From contig CM075765.1 in the NCBI GenBank assembly GCA_037974665.1, positions 13,573,501-13,637,500 of the forward strand: 64,000 nt of DNA. Reading direction: 5' to 3'. Positions 11,564 through 22,255 of this stretch are shown here, piece after piece. The DNA comes from Ehretia macrophylla (lineage: Eukaryota; Streptophyta; Magnoliopsida; Boraginales; Ehretiaceae). A program made the position numbers and the translations under genes. The first letter of the stretch is position 1, and each line of letters begins with the position of its first letter. The notes beneath the pieces were generated by a model. The model saw nothing but the letters and a program-made list of their open reading frames with translations, was not told the DNA's origin and made no database searches.

Positions 11564-11809
11564 TGGTTCTTAAGGCTGTTGAGTTTGTTCCTCAGGGAAA
11601 ATTACCTCATCTTGAATGGGGGGTTGTTCAACATTGTGTGGTTGAAGGTCTGGATTCATTTCTTCTTCAATGATAGGTATAAAAACCTATACATTGTCAA
11701 AAGCAATAATAGGAATTGAAATTGATTCCTCTTTTTCCTCAAAGACAATGTCTTTGACCTTATTTCTTCCCCCAAACTCAACATCCTCAAAAAATGTTGC
11801 AGTTCCTGT

Positions 11810-12812
11810 CTAAAAAATTGTCCTAAGTTTGGGATCATAAAACTTATAGCCCCTAGATCGCTCAGCATAGCCAATAAAGTAGCTGCTCACAGTTTTGGAG
11901 TCCAATTTCTTTTCATGTGACCTATAAGGCCTTGCTTCAGCTGGACATCCCCAAACATGAAAGTGTTTTAAACTGGGTTTCCTGCTTGTCCAAAGCTCAT
12001 AAGGTGTTTTTGCAACTGCTTTAGTTGACACTCGGTTCAGAATATAAGCTGTATTTTGAGTGCTTCACCCCAAAGTGACTCTGGTAAGCTGGAATGACTA
12101 ATCATACTCCTTACCATATCCTTAAGAGTTCGGTTTCGCCTTTCAGCTACATCATTCATGCTAGGTGATCCTGGCATGGTGTATTGTGGGACGATTCCAC
12201 ATTCCTGTAGGAATTTAGCAAACGGTCCTGGACGTTATTCACCTGAACCGTCATATCTGTCGTAGTATTCACCACCACGGTCAGACCTGATGCTCTTGAT
12301 TCTTTTATTGAGTTGGTTCTCAACTTCAGCCTTAAATGATTTGAACACGTCCAAAGACTCTGATTTCTCATGTATAAGAAATAGGTACCCATATCTTGAG
12401 TAATCATCTATGAATGATATAAAGTATTGTTGACCATTCTAATATGCCGTAGGGAATGGTCCACAAATGTATGTATGAATCAATTCTAAGATGTACGTAG
12501 TTCTATTGGCACCTAATTTCTTTGATTTGGTCTGTTTTCCCTTGATATATTCAATACATACATCATAGTCTGTAAAGTCAAGGAAATCTAGAATCCCATC
12601 AGACACAAGTCGCTCAACTTTAATTCTAGAGATGTGACCTAAGCGTTTGTGCCATAATGAGGCCGAATTTCTTTATTAATTTTGCGTTTAGTACCACGTG
12701 ATTCCACATGAAAGGTTTCATTATATGACTCAATAGTATCTAGCAAATATAGGTTGTCATAAATGTTAAGAACACCAGTTCCAACAACATTTGAATTTAT
12801 AGATAAAGTAAA
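11810..12812 (-). pseudogene. Copia-1 pol: integrase remnant
   Basis: Conceptual minus-strand reading across frameshifts gives integrase landmarks: 'IRSDRGGEY' (second catalytic Asp region), 'DVAERRNRTLKDM' (catalytic Glu region), 'LPESLWGEALKTA', then 'KTPYELWTSRKPSLKH' and 'WGCPAEARPY' (12031-11810). These are standard plant copia DDE integrase signatures. At least two frame changes occur between 12400 and 12030, so the enzyme is not functional. Confidence 0.8.
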
Positions 12813-13973
12813 CTAATTGTTTCCAAATGAACAATAATAACCAGATTTGTCCAATAAAGAAACTGAAACCAAATTCCGTCTAAAAGATGGTACAACAAAA
12901 GTATCTATCAAATCCAAATAAAAACCAGTTCCTAACAATAACCTAAAATGCCCTATTGCCTCTACTTCCACCGACTTGCCATTGCACACAAAGATGTGTC
13001 TTTCAGCATCACTTGGCTTTCGGTAGCTCAGGCAACCTTGCATAGAAACGCTGATGTGAGTAGTTGCACCAGAATCTAACCACCATGTGTTTCTAGGTAC
13101 TGAAGCTAAATTTACTTCAGAACAGACCAAATTAAGAAAAATACCTTTCTTTGCACGCCACACGTGATACTTGGTACAATCCTTCTTCACATGTCTAGGC
13201 TTGCCACAAAATAAGCATCCCTCATTGTCTTTCTGTTGTTTCTTTGGTTCTGGACCCTTAGCAGCTTCATTATTTTTCCTCTTTTTGCCCTTGTCCTTAA
13301 AGGTGCTAGCCAAATGAGCACTTTCTGTCTTATCTTGCTTCAATCTTTATTCTTCTTGCACACAATAAGAAATAAGCTCATTGAGAGTCCATTTATCTTT
13401 CTGGCAGTTGTAACTAACCTTAAACTGGCTTAATTGTGCAGGAAGTGAGATTAATACTAGATGCACGAGTAAGTCATCAGACAGCTCGAGCTTAAGAGCC
13501 TTAATTTTTGAAGCAATATGAGACATTTCCATAATGTACTCCCTGATATTTCATTTGCCTTTATACTTCATGGAAATCAAGTTTTGCAAAAGTATGTTTG
13601 TTTTTGCCTTATTGTTTGTCGTAAAACGCTTCTCAATTTTGGCTAGGAAATCTTTGGAATTGGTTATCCCTTCGAACACAGCAACCCTAATTGCCTCCGG
13701 AATACTGCGCTTAATGATCATGAGACTCATGCGATTTGAGCGATCCCACTTCTCAAAGTTCCTCCTGTCATTAGGAGAACTTGCATCCGTAAGAGAAGCA
13801 GGCTTCTCAATCTGAAGCGCAAGGTCCATATCCATGCAGCCGAGAACAATGAGTATGTTCTCCTTCCAATCCTTAAAGTTTGTCCCATTAAGAATGGGAA
13901 TCGAGTTGATATTAGCAGATATTGTAGAAACACTAGTTGTATAGAGAACAAAGCAACAACCAAATATGCTCAC
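12813..13973 (-). pseudogene. Copia-1 gag and protease remnant
   Basis: The gag-like N-terminus (13973-13551) contains 'IPILNGTNFKDWKENI', typical of UBN2-type copia gag. It is followed after stops by 13532-13347 ('HLVLISLPAQLSQFKVSY') and by 13343-12813. The last carries a CX2CX4HX4C zinc knuckle ('CLFCGKPRHVKKDC') and the aspartic protease active site 'LDSGATTHI'. Two breaks, near 13550 and 13345, split gag. Gag packages element RNA and the protease cleaves the polyprotein. Confidence 0.87.
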
Positions 13974-14622
13974 ATTAATAACAAAGCCAAATAATCAACA
14001 AATTCAAATAATGGTAAACCCCATCTCAAGATACTTAGCACAACATTAATACTAAGTCTTTGGACTATAATATTAATTGTAAGTGGTACTCTTGTTGTAG
14101 TGATTAAATATTGATAATAAATCATGTCAAATAATAAATCTATGTTTGGATCTATTTATTATTCACATGTAAATCCTTATAATCGTCACATATTTACCAC
14201 CACAAGTATATGCGCAATGTGGTCAAATATTAACCTTCCTTTGGGCCGGCTAATATTCGCATGAATATGCACACGCACAAACATCCAACATCCTTCATGA
14301 ATAATCTACATAAGAGAGGTCACTTTGGTGACATCTTGTTTCAATTAGTCCAATTAGAATGTTAGACAACCTCAGTTTATTATTTAAAAGATATACCATA
14401 ATTATTTGAATTTGTAAGTTGTCCATATGAATATTCAATTTGCATTGAATCCATATATATTTCAAATATAATTTATGGCAGCAAATTCTCAATTTCAGAT
14501 ATAAAATAACATAAATGAAAAAACCAAAAAAGGATCATGAAGAAAGCAAATTAAATATATTGTCTTCATAAGCTTATCTGCTGCAATAAATACATATTCA
14601 TGTTCATTATTATACAAGGAAT

Positions 14623-14811
14623 GTCCTCAGCCTAGCGGCAAAGAAGCCACTCATGCATCTAAGAGGTCACGTGTTCGAAACTTGTAGCTGGCTTTATATT
14701 GTTATTATTACTTTTGTTATTCTGATCTGTTGCGTAGCTTTATAACATAAGGATCCTTTTTAAAAAAAATAAAAATAAAATAACTCATGAAAACTTCACA
14801 GCATACAAAAA
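14623..14811 (+). mobile_element. tRNA-derived SINE in the Copia-1 leader
   Basis: A pol III A-box-like CAGCCTAGCGG (14628-14638) is followed about 35 bp later by a perfect B box GTTCGAAAC (14673-14681). The body then ends in an A-rich stretch from about 14762 to 14811. A possible short TSD, AAGGAAT, sits at 14616-14622 and 14812-14818. It lies between the Copia-1 5' LTR and gag. The 3' limit is less certain than the promoter boxes. Confidence 0.55.
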
Positions 14812-15042
14812 AAGGAATTCATTGCCAAAATTTTTGAACCTTAGCCGCATCCTCCCTTTATTTTTATTTTTATTTTTTAGTTTTTGAATCCAAAACAGAT
14901 GCACACATGAACAGAATATGATGAACACCAAATATCCATTAAATCTCAAAACAGAAGATCAAAACCCTAAAGTTTTAGAAGTTTTTCAAAACTAAAAATC
15001 AATATTTTTCATGAATCGATTATAGGTGGCTCTGATACCACT

Positions 15043-15506
15043 TGTTAGGATTTGTAAAACCTTATTCTTTAAAAGTTCTTTAATAAATCCTAAAATAACA
15101 TGTTACTACCCACTTCAATTCAAGAGAATAAGAAGATATAGAAAGAGGAAGCATATCTGAATCCATTGTTGGAGGTAGATTAATGGGTTGAGATCTTCCA
15201 AATTAATACAAACTTTGCCAAAGGTGTTATCTCTTTCTCTGTTGATGGGGACGTAGAGAAAAATAACGTACGTACAATTTGGGACCATAACCCTAATATA
15301 ATTTATAAATTTTAGATATTTTTAGTTTGACCCCTCATCAAATTAAAAATATCACTCAGGTATCTACACATTAATTCCATGACAATTATACCAACAAGTC
15401 TAAACTTAATTCTTAATTAAATCACTTTAATTAGACTTAATTAATAGATAGCGCAACACATTTAAATATTTATATGTGTGACCCCACATGTTAAAATTTC
15501 TCAACA
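15043..15506 (-). repeat. 5' LTR of Copia-1
   Basis: 464 bp, TG...CA, nearly colinear with 3337-3801. It is flanked on the left by the initiator-Met primer-binding site (complement GCTCTGATACCA, 15029-15040) and on the right by the TSD GAAAT. Confidence 0.92.
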
Positions 15507-15589
15507 GAAATCTCATAAAAAGAGCATCATAAGAAAAATGTATGATTTAAGAGAAATAAATTCTATCTGCTTTTCTCTCTTTTTCTTTA

Positions 15590-15925
15590 GGGCATCCTCA
15601 ATAGAGTCTCTAAAATACAAAACTTTTTTAATTTGGGTATTTTTAGAGACCTCAGTCTCTAAAATCAACACTATTCATGGCAAAAGTACGTGGGGTCCAC
15701 CACTTTTGGCTTAGAAGATTCCAAAATAGAGACCTAGTCTCCATTTTCTTCCACAAATTTATTGAAAAAAATAGAGACTGGGTCTCTATATTGATATCTT
15801 TTAAGCCAAAAATGGTGGACTTCACGTACTTTTGTCATGAATAGTATTGATTTTAGAGACTAGAGTCTCTAAAAATATCCATATTAAAAAAAATTTATAT
15901 TTTAAAGACTCTATTGAGGATAGCC
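15590..15925. mobile_element. Full-length foldback Harbinger-like (Tourist) MITE
   Basis: 336 bp, and its whole length is an inverted repeat. The left end GGGCATCCTCAATAGAG and the reverse complement of the right end GGCTATCCTCAATAGAG start two arms of about 165 bp that pair with few mismatches and almost no loop. The TSD is TTA (15587-15589 and 15926-15928), the 3-bp TWA type of PIF/Harbinger. There is no coding capacity. The RNA would fold into one long hairpin. Confidence 0.85.
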
Positions 15926-16078
15926 TTATATTTTCCTTCTTTTTCTTTATGTTTCCCTTCTTTTCCTTTTTGGTCATGTACACGAGGGAGTCAACTGCTT
16001 TGAAAACAAACCACACCGGACAAAAGAAATTGAGTGCCAAACTGCTAAATGTCCTCGTGTGACGTGATACGAACTTTT

Positions 16079-16678
16079 TTTTGTTATTATTTTTGAGTAA
16101 ATTATTTATTTAATCTCGTATCTTTACTATTTATTTTGACTTAATGTATTCTTTCAATCTCGTATCTTTACTATTTATCTCAACTTAATCTTTATTTTTT
16201 AAAATTTTCTTTTTTAGTTCCGTATTTTTACCATTTATCCCAATTTAGTCATTATCTTTTAAAATATACACTTTTAGTCACGTGCTTATTTCATTAGATG
16301 TTTTGATAAAAAATAGTGAATGACTAACGTGGATCATAATGATAAAGATATTAGATAAAAAGATACATTTTAAAAGATAAGGACTAAGTTGAGATAAATA
16401 GTAAATGTACGAGACTAAAAAGACATATTTTAAAAGATAAAGATTAAGTTGTGACAAATGGTAAATGTATGAGACTAAAAATGTATATTTTAAAAGATAA
16501 ATATTAAGTTAGGATAAGTGGTAAAGATACGAGAATAAATATGTAATTTACCCTTTATTTTTTATTTAAATAAGGTTTAAATTATTTACATCATTTAAGA
16601 TATTATACATGAGATTTGATCTGAAAACTTCTCATATTTAAAGCAAGAATTATTCCACTAAACCAAATGACTAGTGGC
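16079..16678 (-). mobile_element. tRNA-derived SINE whose A-tail carries a nested MITE
   Basis: A perfect 17-bp TSD, ACGTGATACGAACTTTT, lies at 16062-16078 and 16679-16695. Between the copies, on the minus strand, are an A box TGGTTTAGTGG (complement at 16655-16665) and a B box GATCAAATC (complement about 16613-16621), then an A-rich tail. The tail is interrupted by the MITE at 16095-16553. Without the MITE and its TSD the SINE is only about 130 bp. Confidence 0.8.
16095..16553. mobile_element. Mutator-like MITE nested in a SINE tail
   Basis: 459 bp with inverted ends GAGTAAATTA.../GGGTAAATTA... and arms built of several degenerate repeats of a phrase like 'CTCGTATCTTTACCATTTAT'. A 9-bp TSD, ATTATTTTT/TTTATTTTT (16086-16094 and 16554-16562, one mismatch), is the Mutator size, although in T-rich DNA it is weak evidence alone. 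A second family member lies at 23500-23955. Confidence 0.75.
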
Positions 16679-16782
16679 ACGTGATACGAACTTTTCTGAA
16701 GGAGTAAAAAATTGAAGATAATAGAATAGGGCAAATGTGATATTAGTTGACTCAAATCATACTTTGACATTCTTAAAACATT

Positions 16783-17216
16783 GGGTAAATGGTATATTAC
16801 TCCCATGTGATTTACCAAAAGTACATGAAACTTTTATGTGGTTCCAAAATCACTACAGAACTCTCATGTGGTCAATCAAAATAGTGTATAGTACTCCTTC
16901 CGTCGGGAAAAAGTTAAAAATTAACCGCAAGTAAATGTCATACATGTAGTTTACGACCGTACAATATCAATTTCATATTACCCACTTACTTTTATACTTA
17001 TGTGGACCAAAATGCATCATTCTCAAAATCACAGAGGAGTCACAAACTACACACGTTCACTTGCGGTTAGCTTTTAAATTTTTATTTTTTATTTTTACAG
17101 AGGGCGTACCATACACCATTTTGATTGACCACAAATAGATTCCGTTGTGATTTTGAAATCACTTGGGGGTTTCATACACTTTTAGTAAGCCACATTAGGT
17201 AATATGTCATTTACCC
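16783..17216. mobile_element. Mutator-like MITE with perfect 9-bp TSD
   Basis: 434 bp. Inverted ends GGGTAAATGGTATATTAC and GGGTAAATGACATATTAC begin arms that pair over most of the element. The perfect 9-bp TSD TAAAACATT is at 16774-16782 and 17217-17225. There is no coding capacity. It belongs to a different family from its neighbour at 16095-16553, although both start GGGTAAAT. Confidence 0.88.
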
Positions 17217-17399
17217 TAAAACATTTATAAGTAAATAAGTAAAGACCAAGTTAAGTGTTCTTAAGAATATATGTGTAATATACTTTATTGGTTAAATAAT
17301 TAGTAAATATTTCTATTTAAAGAAAAGTACATGCAGAAGAGAATAAGAGAATTTTCTTACAAATGTATGGCAATACATGCATGCCATATTTAGTGGAGT

Positions 17400-17433
17400 T
17401 CATATATATTTTTTTTGTAAGCGTCATATATAT
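17400..17433 (-). repeat. Short A-tract insertion with 10-bp direct repeats
   Basis: TCATATATAT at 17400-17409 and 17424-17433 flanks a 14-bp insert of seven T then GTAAGCG, which on the minus strand is CGCTTAC plus A7. The structure matches the other micro-insertions but the 5' bases differ, and the flanking repeat is low-complexity TA. Confidence 0.4.
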
Positions 17434-17454
17434 ATTTATTTGCAATATCTGACA

Positions 17455-17500
17455 TTCTGTATATATACTATTTTTTTTTTTGGGTCAAATTTCTGTATAC
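17455..17500 (-). repeat. Poly(A) micro-insertion, core TTTGACCC
   Basis: TTCTGTATATATAC (from 17455) and TTCTGTATAC (17491-17500) flank a T-tract ending GGGTCAAA. On the minus strand this is TTTGACCC plus an A-tail of about 12, the same core as 2014-2030 and 24348-24365. The flanking repeats differ by a 4-bp TA slip. Confidence 0.55.
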
Positions 17501-17861
17501 TGTTGATCAACTATATTACGGCACTTGCATGGAAACCATCCCACTGAAAGAGTGATCATAAAATTCTTCTTTAGTGAGACACACTCGTGTTTCAGGTTAA
17601 GTGGCCATTATTATTATGTTCTTGCTAAATATGCAACATGCAAGCTTTTCATGCCTTTCTGTTTGTTTGCCTGGTCCATCTTGGCCACACACAATCATTT
17701 GAAAAAGGAGATATATCTTTATAATCTATTAGCATAATCCTATGAGAAATTAAGTATTCCACCAAACTATTTCTAGTTTCCTAATTTTCCTCACAATTAT
17801 GAGCTCATATTGTGGCATCATCTATTATCCCTTTGAAGATTGAAAAGATTATACTCACAAC
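17501..17861. other. Intergenic, nothing recognised
   Basis: Non-repetitive AT-rich sequence. The short open frames here lack any recognisable motif and I do not consider them genes. Confidence 0.4.
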
Positions 17862-17871
17862 ATGGTATAAC

Positions 17872-18084
17872 TTTCCTTATTTTTTTTCTTTTTTCTTTCA
17901 TGACGTGAGAACTGGCTGGCATAACCCAACCACCAATTGATAAACTTCTGGTGCAGCGGTGCACCCCAACGCATACACAAGTCAGTTAAGAGTGTGAACT
18001 TAATATGCAGTTAAGGAATTTTGAACTCAGACATGCTGGGTTTTACCTCTCATTATTGCCACTAGACTACAAGTTGTGGAAAAT
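17872..18084 (-). mobile_element. tRNA-derived SINE with A-tail and 10-bp TSD
   Basis: A perfect 10-bp direct repeat, ATGGTATAAC, lies at 17862-17871 and 18085-18094. On the minus strand, just inside the right copy, is an A box TAGTCTAGTGG (complement at 18059-18069), followed by a degenerate B box GAGTTCAAAATTCC (complement at 18015-18028). The far end is an A-rich tail (+ strand T-rich, about 17875-17900). Promoter boxes, tail and TSD together make this a strong SINE call. The family is unknown. Confidence 0.8.
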
Positions 18085-18309
18085 ATGGTATAACGTATTT
18101 GACAATTTCTTAAAGAATTAGAATACATTCAGTAATGAACTTTGAAATGAAGCAATATTGTTTCATAACTTGAAACAAATATGTCAGCTTCAGAAATATC
18201 TGTATAAACTTGTGAATGATGATCGTGCTAAACTTCAGAAATCGACATATGCTAGAACTCGTTATTAGTTTTAGGCGTCAAGTCTGATACAATATTGAGT
18301 TTTTGAAAA

Positions 18310-18488
18310 GAGAATTGTCATATATCACTCTATTTTTATCATTCAAATATCACATCTTACATGGACATTTAATTAACATATTAAAATAACAAAAATTTTA
18401 ATTTCTCTTTCTTCTTTTTAGTATGTCAACTAAGCATACACGAAGTAATATTTAAGTGATAAATATAAGGTGATATTTAGCAATTCTC
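18310..18488. mobile_element. Small Mutator-like MITE with perfect 9-bp TSD
   Basis: 179 bp, ends GAGAATTG...CAATTCTC, with arms pairing over most of the length. The perfect 9-bp TSD TTTTGAAAA is at 18301-18309 and 18489-18497. It shares arm sequence with 2541-2717. Confidence 0.82.
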
Positions 18489-19097
18489 TTTTGAAAATAA
18501 TAGACTAGCTTTACACATATGATACATATAAAAATAGGTATTACTTTAAAAGATTAAACTATTAAAGAGAAATTTCAATTATTTAATTTTTGATATCTTC
18601 AACATGTTGCTTTCTATGTAGCCCATTTTGTATGTGCGAGAGTGATAAATATTGTGTGGAAGCAAAACTTTATTTTAAAAAGCTAGCTACTAAGGAAGAC
18701 TTTATACCATCATGTATTTGAAAGAACTTCAATTTTAAACATAATTGAAAAATCAACACACCCTATTATGGCCACATCACATTCAATACCTTTGGAACCA
18801 ATGAAACTATTTCATTGAAAATTAAGTGCCTCAACCCCTAAGTGATCGAACCAGAATAGGATATGTTTTCTAAATCAATTAATTAATTAAATATGACACT
18901 TTAGTCCGGAAATGGAATAGTCACATTTCACAAGATGTATGAAAAAAGACCAACCTTGAATGATGAAAATCATTGCAAAAGTGCACGAAATGATTTACAA
19001 ATCAACAAGAACATCATAGAATTGGCATGCTTAAAGAATATAAATTGGCATGAAAGAGTTAGCAAGAGGAAAGTCAACACAGTATAAAAGTTGTGCA
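18489..19097. other. Intergenic, nothing recognised
   Basis: AT-rich sequence with a run of TTAAT repeats near 18880-18890. No gene or delimitable repeat was found. Confidence 0.4.
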
Positions 19098-20032
19098 TAG
19101 AAATGACAACAGGTAGGATACCAGCTAAAATTTATAAAATTAAACCAAAACCTAATTATTATAATTTTTTTATCAAACCCAACCCACAACCCGCTCAAGT
19201 TTGAAATTTTCTCACCAAACTCGTACCCATATAAATATTTTAAAACCCATGGATAGCTGACTCGATCAGATAATAAATTAAAATTCTTATTTAAATGAAA
19301 AAATATCCTAAAAATTATTTTGAAAAATAACTAAAATATTAATACAAGAAAACATAAAAGCAACAGTAATAACAATAAGATTATTCCTACTAAAATAAAA
19401 GACAAACTCAAAAGAACAAGAAGGAGAAAATAGATGAAGAAAAAAAATAAATGCACCTCTTTGATTCTAAGAGAAGATTGCTAAATTATTTAACATATTT
19501 GACATATTGTTAATGATGCTCAAGTGTAAATGCCGATTTTTTACAGCCTGTAGGTGTGCTAAGCTTATGTTCTTCATTCTTAAGAGAAAAAGATTGAATA
19601 AGTAAATAATTTTGAAGAAGTAGGGTAATTTGAGAGAGAGATGAATAGAGTAATAGAATGAGGTTTGAAAAAACTTAGGTAAATAAGTAAATAGAAACCC
19701 AATAGAGAGTGAAACGAAAGAAAAAGCAGGAAAAAGGTGGGAAAAACTAAATAGTAAAGGAGGAAAGAAGATAAAAAATAAAAAATAAAAAATAAAAAGA
19801 GAAATAGGGAATGATGTAAGGATTATGTATATATATATAATAAAGTAATAATCTAGTTTTTGGATTTCATGTTCTTTTTAATGTTTATTAATGCACTCTA
19901 TTGGATTACCTGTCGATAACCTCCTGTAAATCTCAAACCCTAACGGATAATCTATCAAATTAGTATTCGGGTTTGTAATAGAATCGAATAACTATCGAGT
20001 TCAAATTTAAAACCTACTAATTGTCATCCCTA
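19098..20032. mobile_element. Non-autonomous hAT-like element
   Basis: 935 bp. The left end TAGAAATGACAACAGG and the reverse complement of the right end TAGGGATGACAATTAG are hAT-type termini (TAGGGATGACAA class). The 8-bp direct repeats GTTGTGCA (19090-19097) and ATTGTACA (20033-20040) match at 6 of 8 positions, both differences being transitions, as expected for an old insertion. No transposase motif was seen. The interior includes an A-rich TAAAAAATAAAAAA tract near 19770. Confidence 0.65.
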
Positions 20033-20040
20033 ATTGTACA

Positions 20041-20616
20041 GTCTTCTTAATCATGTCTATATAAAATAACTAAAAAATCCAACTCTTAGATTCGTCTACA
20101 CGTACCATATTAGTAGGAAGATTAAGAACTGAACTAAGACTATCTCCAACATGCTCTTTAAAATAAATTTTTTTTAGCCATTTTAAGGGGTCAAATACTC
20201 AAACTGAGCTTCAACAAACTCTCTATCCATGGCTCTCTAAAACTGCGAGCTCCTTTTTTACGTGTAGGACTCAATAGATATAGAGAGTCACTTTTGTGAG
20301 TCACTATTTTTTTGTCTTTAGGTAATGATGTTGGTGTGGAATTAGAACAAGGAGTGACTAAAAATAAAGAGTATTATTAGAGAGAAACTGAAATATACTC
20401 ATAAAAATAGGGAGTCGTCTGTTTGGCTCCAATCATAGGGAAAAAATACTAAGGTTGTCTAGTGTAATAAATTTGGCAAAAAATTAGACTATTTTCAAAT
20501 TTATATTTTTATTACTTCAAATAAATAGGCCATCTTTTTCCACATTTAACGAATGTACATTTTGTCCTAAATCCTAGCATATATATCTATACAAAATAAG
20601 CAGAAGAGTTATATTA
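20041..20616. other. Intergenic with possible decayed MITE end
   Basis: A phrase GACTATCTCCAACATGCTC near 20139 resembles the start of Harbinger-type MITEs, but no matching right end was found. No gene was recognised. Confidence 0.35.
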
Positions 20617-20969
20617 GGGCCCAAACTAAGTTTAATATGAAATTCAAGGTTGAACTGTAAGACCTGTAGTGAAAGGGTTCAAACTTTTAAAAATGAGTGT
20701 TTTGTACACCCATAATTGACCACAAAATATTGAGTTAAATATCACTTTATTTTGATTAAGTATATAGAATATAACATTTTATCCCCCTATGTTTACTCTA
20801 GATCACTTAACCTTCTAATTTACTTATAATTTACATACATTGTTAAGGTGAAGTGATTTTAATTCAATATTTTGTGGTTGATCAATATGTAAAATACTTA
20901 CTTTTCAAATGTTTGAATCCTGTTATAAGGATTTTAAAGTTTAGACTTTAAATTTTATATAATTAGACC
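20617..20969. mobile_element. Foldback MITE-like element
   Basis: About 350 bp of imperfect inverted repeat. The left-arm phrase GGGTTCAAACTTTT...ACCACAAAATATTGAGTTAAAT pairs with the right arm around 20850-20930 (GGTTGATCAATATG, then GTTTGAATCC). The outer ends are less similar and no TSD was resolved, so the boundaries are approximate. Confidence 0.5.
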
Positions 20970-21413
20970 AAGTTCAACTTAAAATCACCATTTTACAAAT
21001 ATAATATGTCTTGAACCATTATTTCTCACTAGCAAAGACTTACATTAAATATTTCTATAATAAATTATATTAAATAAAAAATAATAATAAACCATTGCAT
21101 AGCGGCACAACGGGCACGGGCATCATGCAAGCACACGAGGGTCCGAGGGTGGTGGAGGTTGTTGAAAATCATAAGTAGCCATGACGTTGACAGTACCACA
21201 AGTGTCGACAGAAGGAAAGGAGTGGCTCTGATATATATATAAAATGCTAATCAACAATCTCGCACAGTATGTTCCCCGTCTTTTTGCTGTTTTTATGGAT
21301 CACTATCATCACTACACAACAACTGGATCCCATCGCACGAGCAGGATTATACATAAATTCACATTTTCCGTGGAAATAAATTTTCTTAAAAATGGTAGAC
21401 GTTATAAAAAGTT
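20970..21413. other. Intergenic, nothing recognised
   Basis: A short GC-richer patch (about 21100-21190) stands out in AT-rich DNA but shows no reading frame with recognisable motifs. Confidence 0.4.
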
Positions 21414-21910
21414 GGGTGAATTATACCGGACCATGCTGTAATAAATTGTAAGTGTACATAACCTTTTTTGGTTTAAAAACTCTCACCAGACCCTCATATG
21501 ATCATATAAAAGTACAAAGGACCCCTCTACGCTCAAATTTCTGTCTATGTAAATAATGAAAAATACAAAAAGACTTTTATACCCTTAGGAGTTTGAGAGT
21601 TGGGGGTGGGATGACGATCTTTGTGTTGTTGGAGAGAAAGAAAGAAGATGGGTTATTTTATTTATTTTTATAATTTTATTTATTTATTTTTTAATGAAAA
21701 TAGTAATTTGGTCAATTATTATAATTATTTTATTATAAAATTAGTTAAAAATTAATAAAAATCTCACTTCCGTTAAATTTGACGACGGGAGATCATATGT
21801 ACTTTTTAATGACGACAGGGGGGGGAGGGGAGTCTAGAGGGGGGTTTTGTACTACAGAAATGTCATGTACACTTAGATATGATCACAAAGAGATCTAGAG
21901 CAATTCACCC
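21414..21910. mobile_element. Mutator-like MITE
   Basis: 497 bp with inverted ends GGGTGAATT...AATTCACCC and a shared inner phrase TAAGTGTACAT in both arms. The 9-bp direct repeats TAAAAAGTT (21405-21413) and AAAAAAGTT (21911-21919) differ at one base. It contains a G-run (about 21819-21834). No coding capacity was seen. Confidence 0.7.
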
Positions 21911-22213
21911 AAAAAAGTTTAGCTAATAAAAGATGGAAATGATTTTTTTTTTATTTTAAATGGTAGATATTAAAAAACGTTTACCTAATAAAGAGTGAAT
22001 TTTACTTGTGTTGTTACTATTAAGGTTCACGCATTAGAAATAAATATACTGACCACAACCGTTTTTAATATCAAATCGAGGAAAAATGATGTGCACAGTC
22101 GTTCAAGTGGCTGATCATGTCCCAGTGTGGCACCCTCATTTCCCTGTTTAGAATTGTAACGTATCCCCGTTTTCTCATGATTTGACTTAAAAATGGCATA
22201 ATTATTTGTAAAC

Positions 22214-22255
22214 GACTTCACTAACTTTTTTTTTTTGGTCAAATGATTTCACTAA
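22214..22255 (-). repeat. Poly(A) micro-insertion, core TTTGACC
   Basis: GACTTCACTAA (22214-22224) and GATTTCACTAA (22245-22255) flank a T-tract ending GGTCAAAT, which is ATTTGACC plus an A-tail on the minus strand. Extending the repeats adds matches broken only by C/T differences, consistent with methylation decay of one copy. Confidence 0.62.

Larger units (their letters stand above)
3337..15506 (-). mobile_element. Copia LTR retrotransposon (Copia-1), disrupted by a nested element
   Basis: A complete minus-strand Ty1/copia insertion. LTRs lie at 3337-3801 (3' LTR) and 15043-15506 (5' LTR), both TG...CA, and the 5-bp TSD GAAAT sits at 3332-3336 and 15507-15511. On the minus strand a TGGTATCAGAGC primer-binding site (15029-15040, initiator-Met tRNA type) follows the 5' LTR, and a CAGTGGGAGAT polypurine tract precedes the 3' LTR. 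Coding remnants run gag, zinc knuckle, protease, integrase, RT, RNase H, the copia order. Frameshifts and stops break every domain, and a 5.7-kb element (4879-10582) sits in the RT. Without that insertion the element would be about 6.5 kb. It cannot encode a working polyprotein. Confidence 0.93.

Noticed and set aside
20139-20460. Possible Harbinger-type MITE starting GACTATCTCCAACA
   Set aside because: No matching right terminus or target duplication was found.
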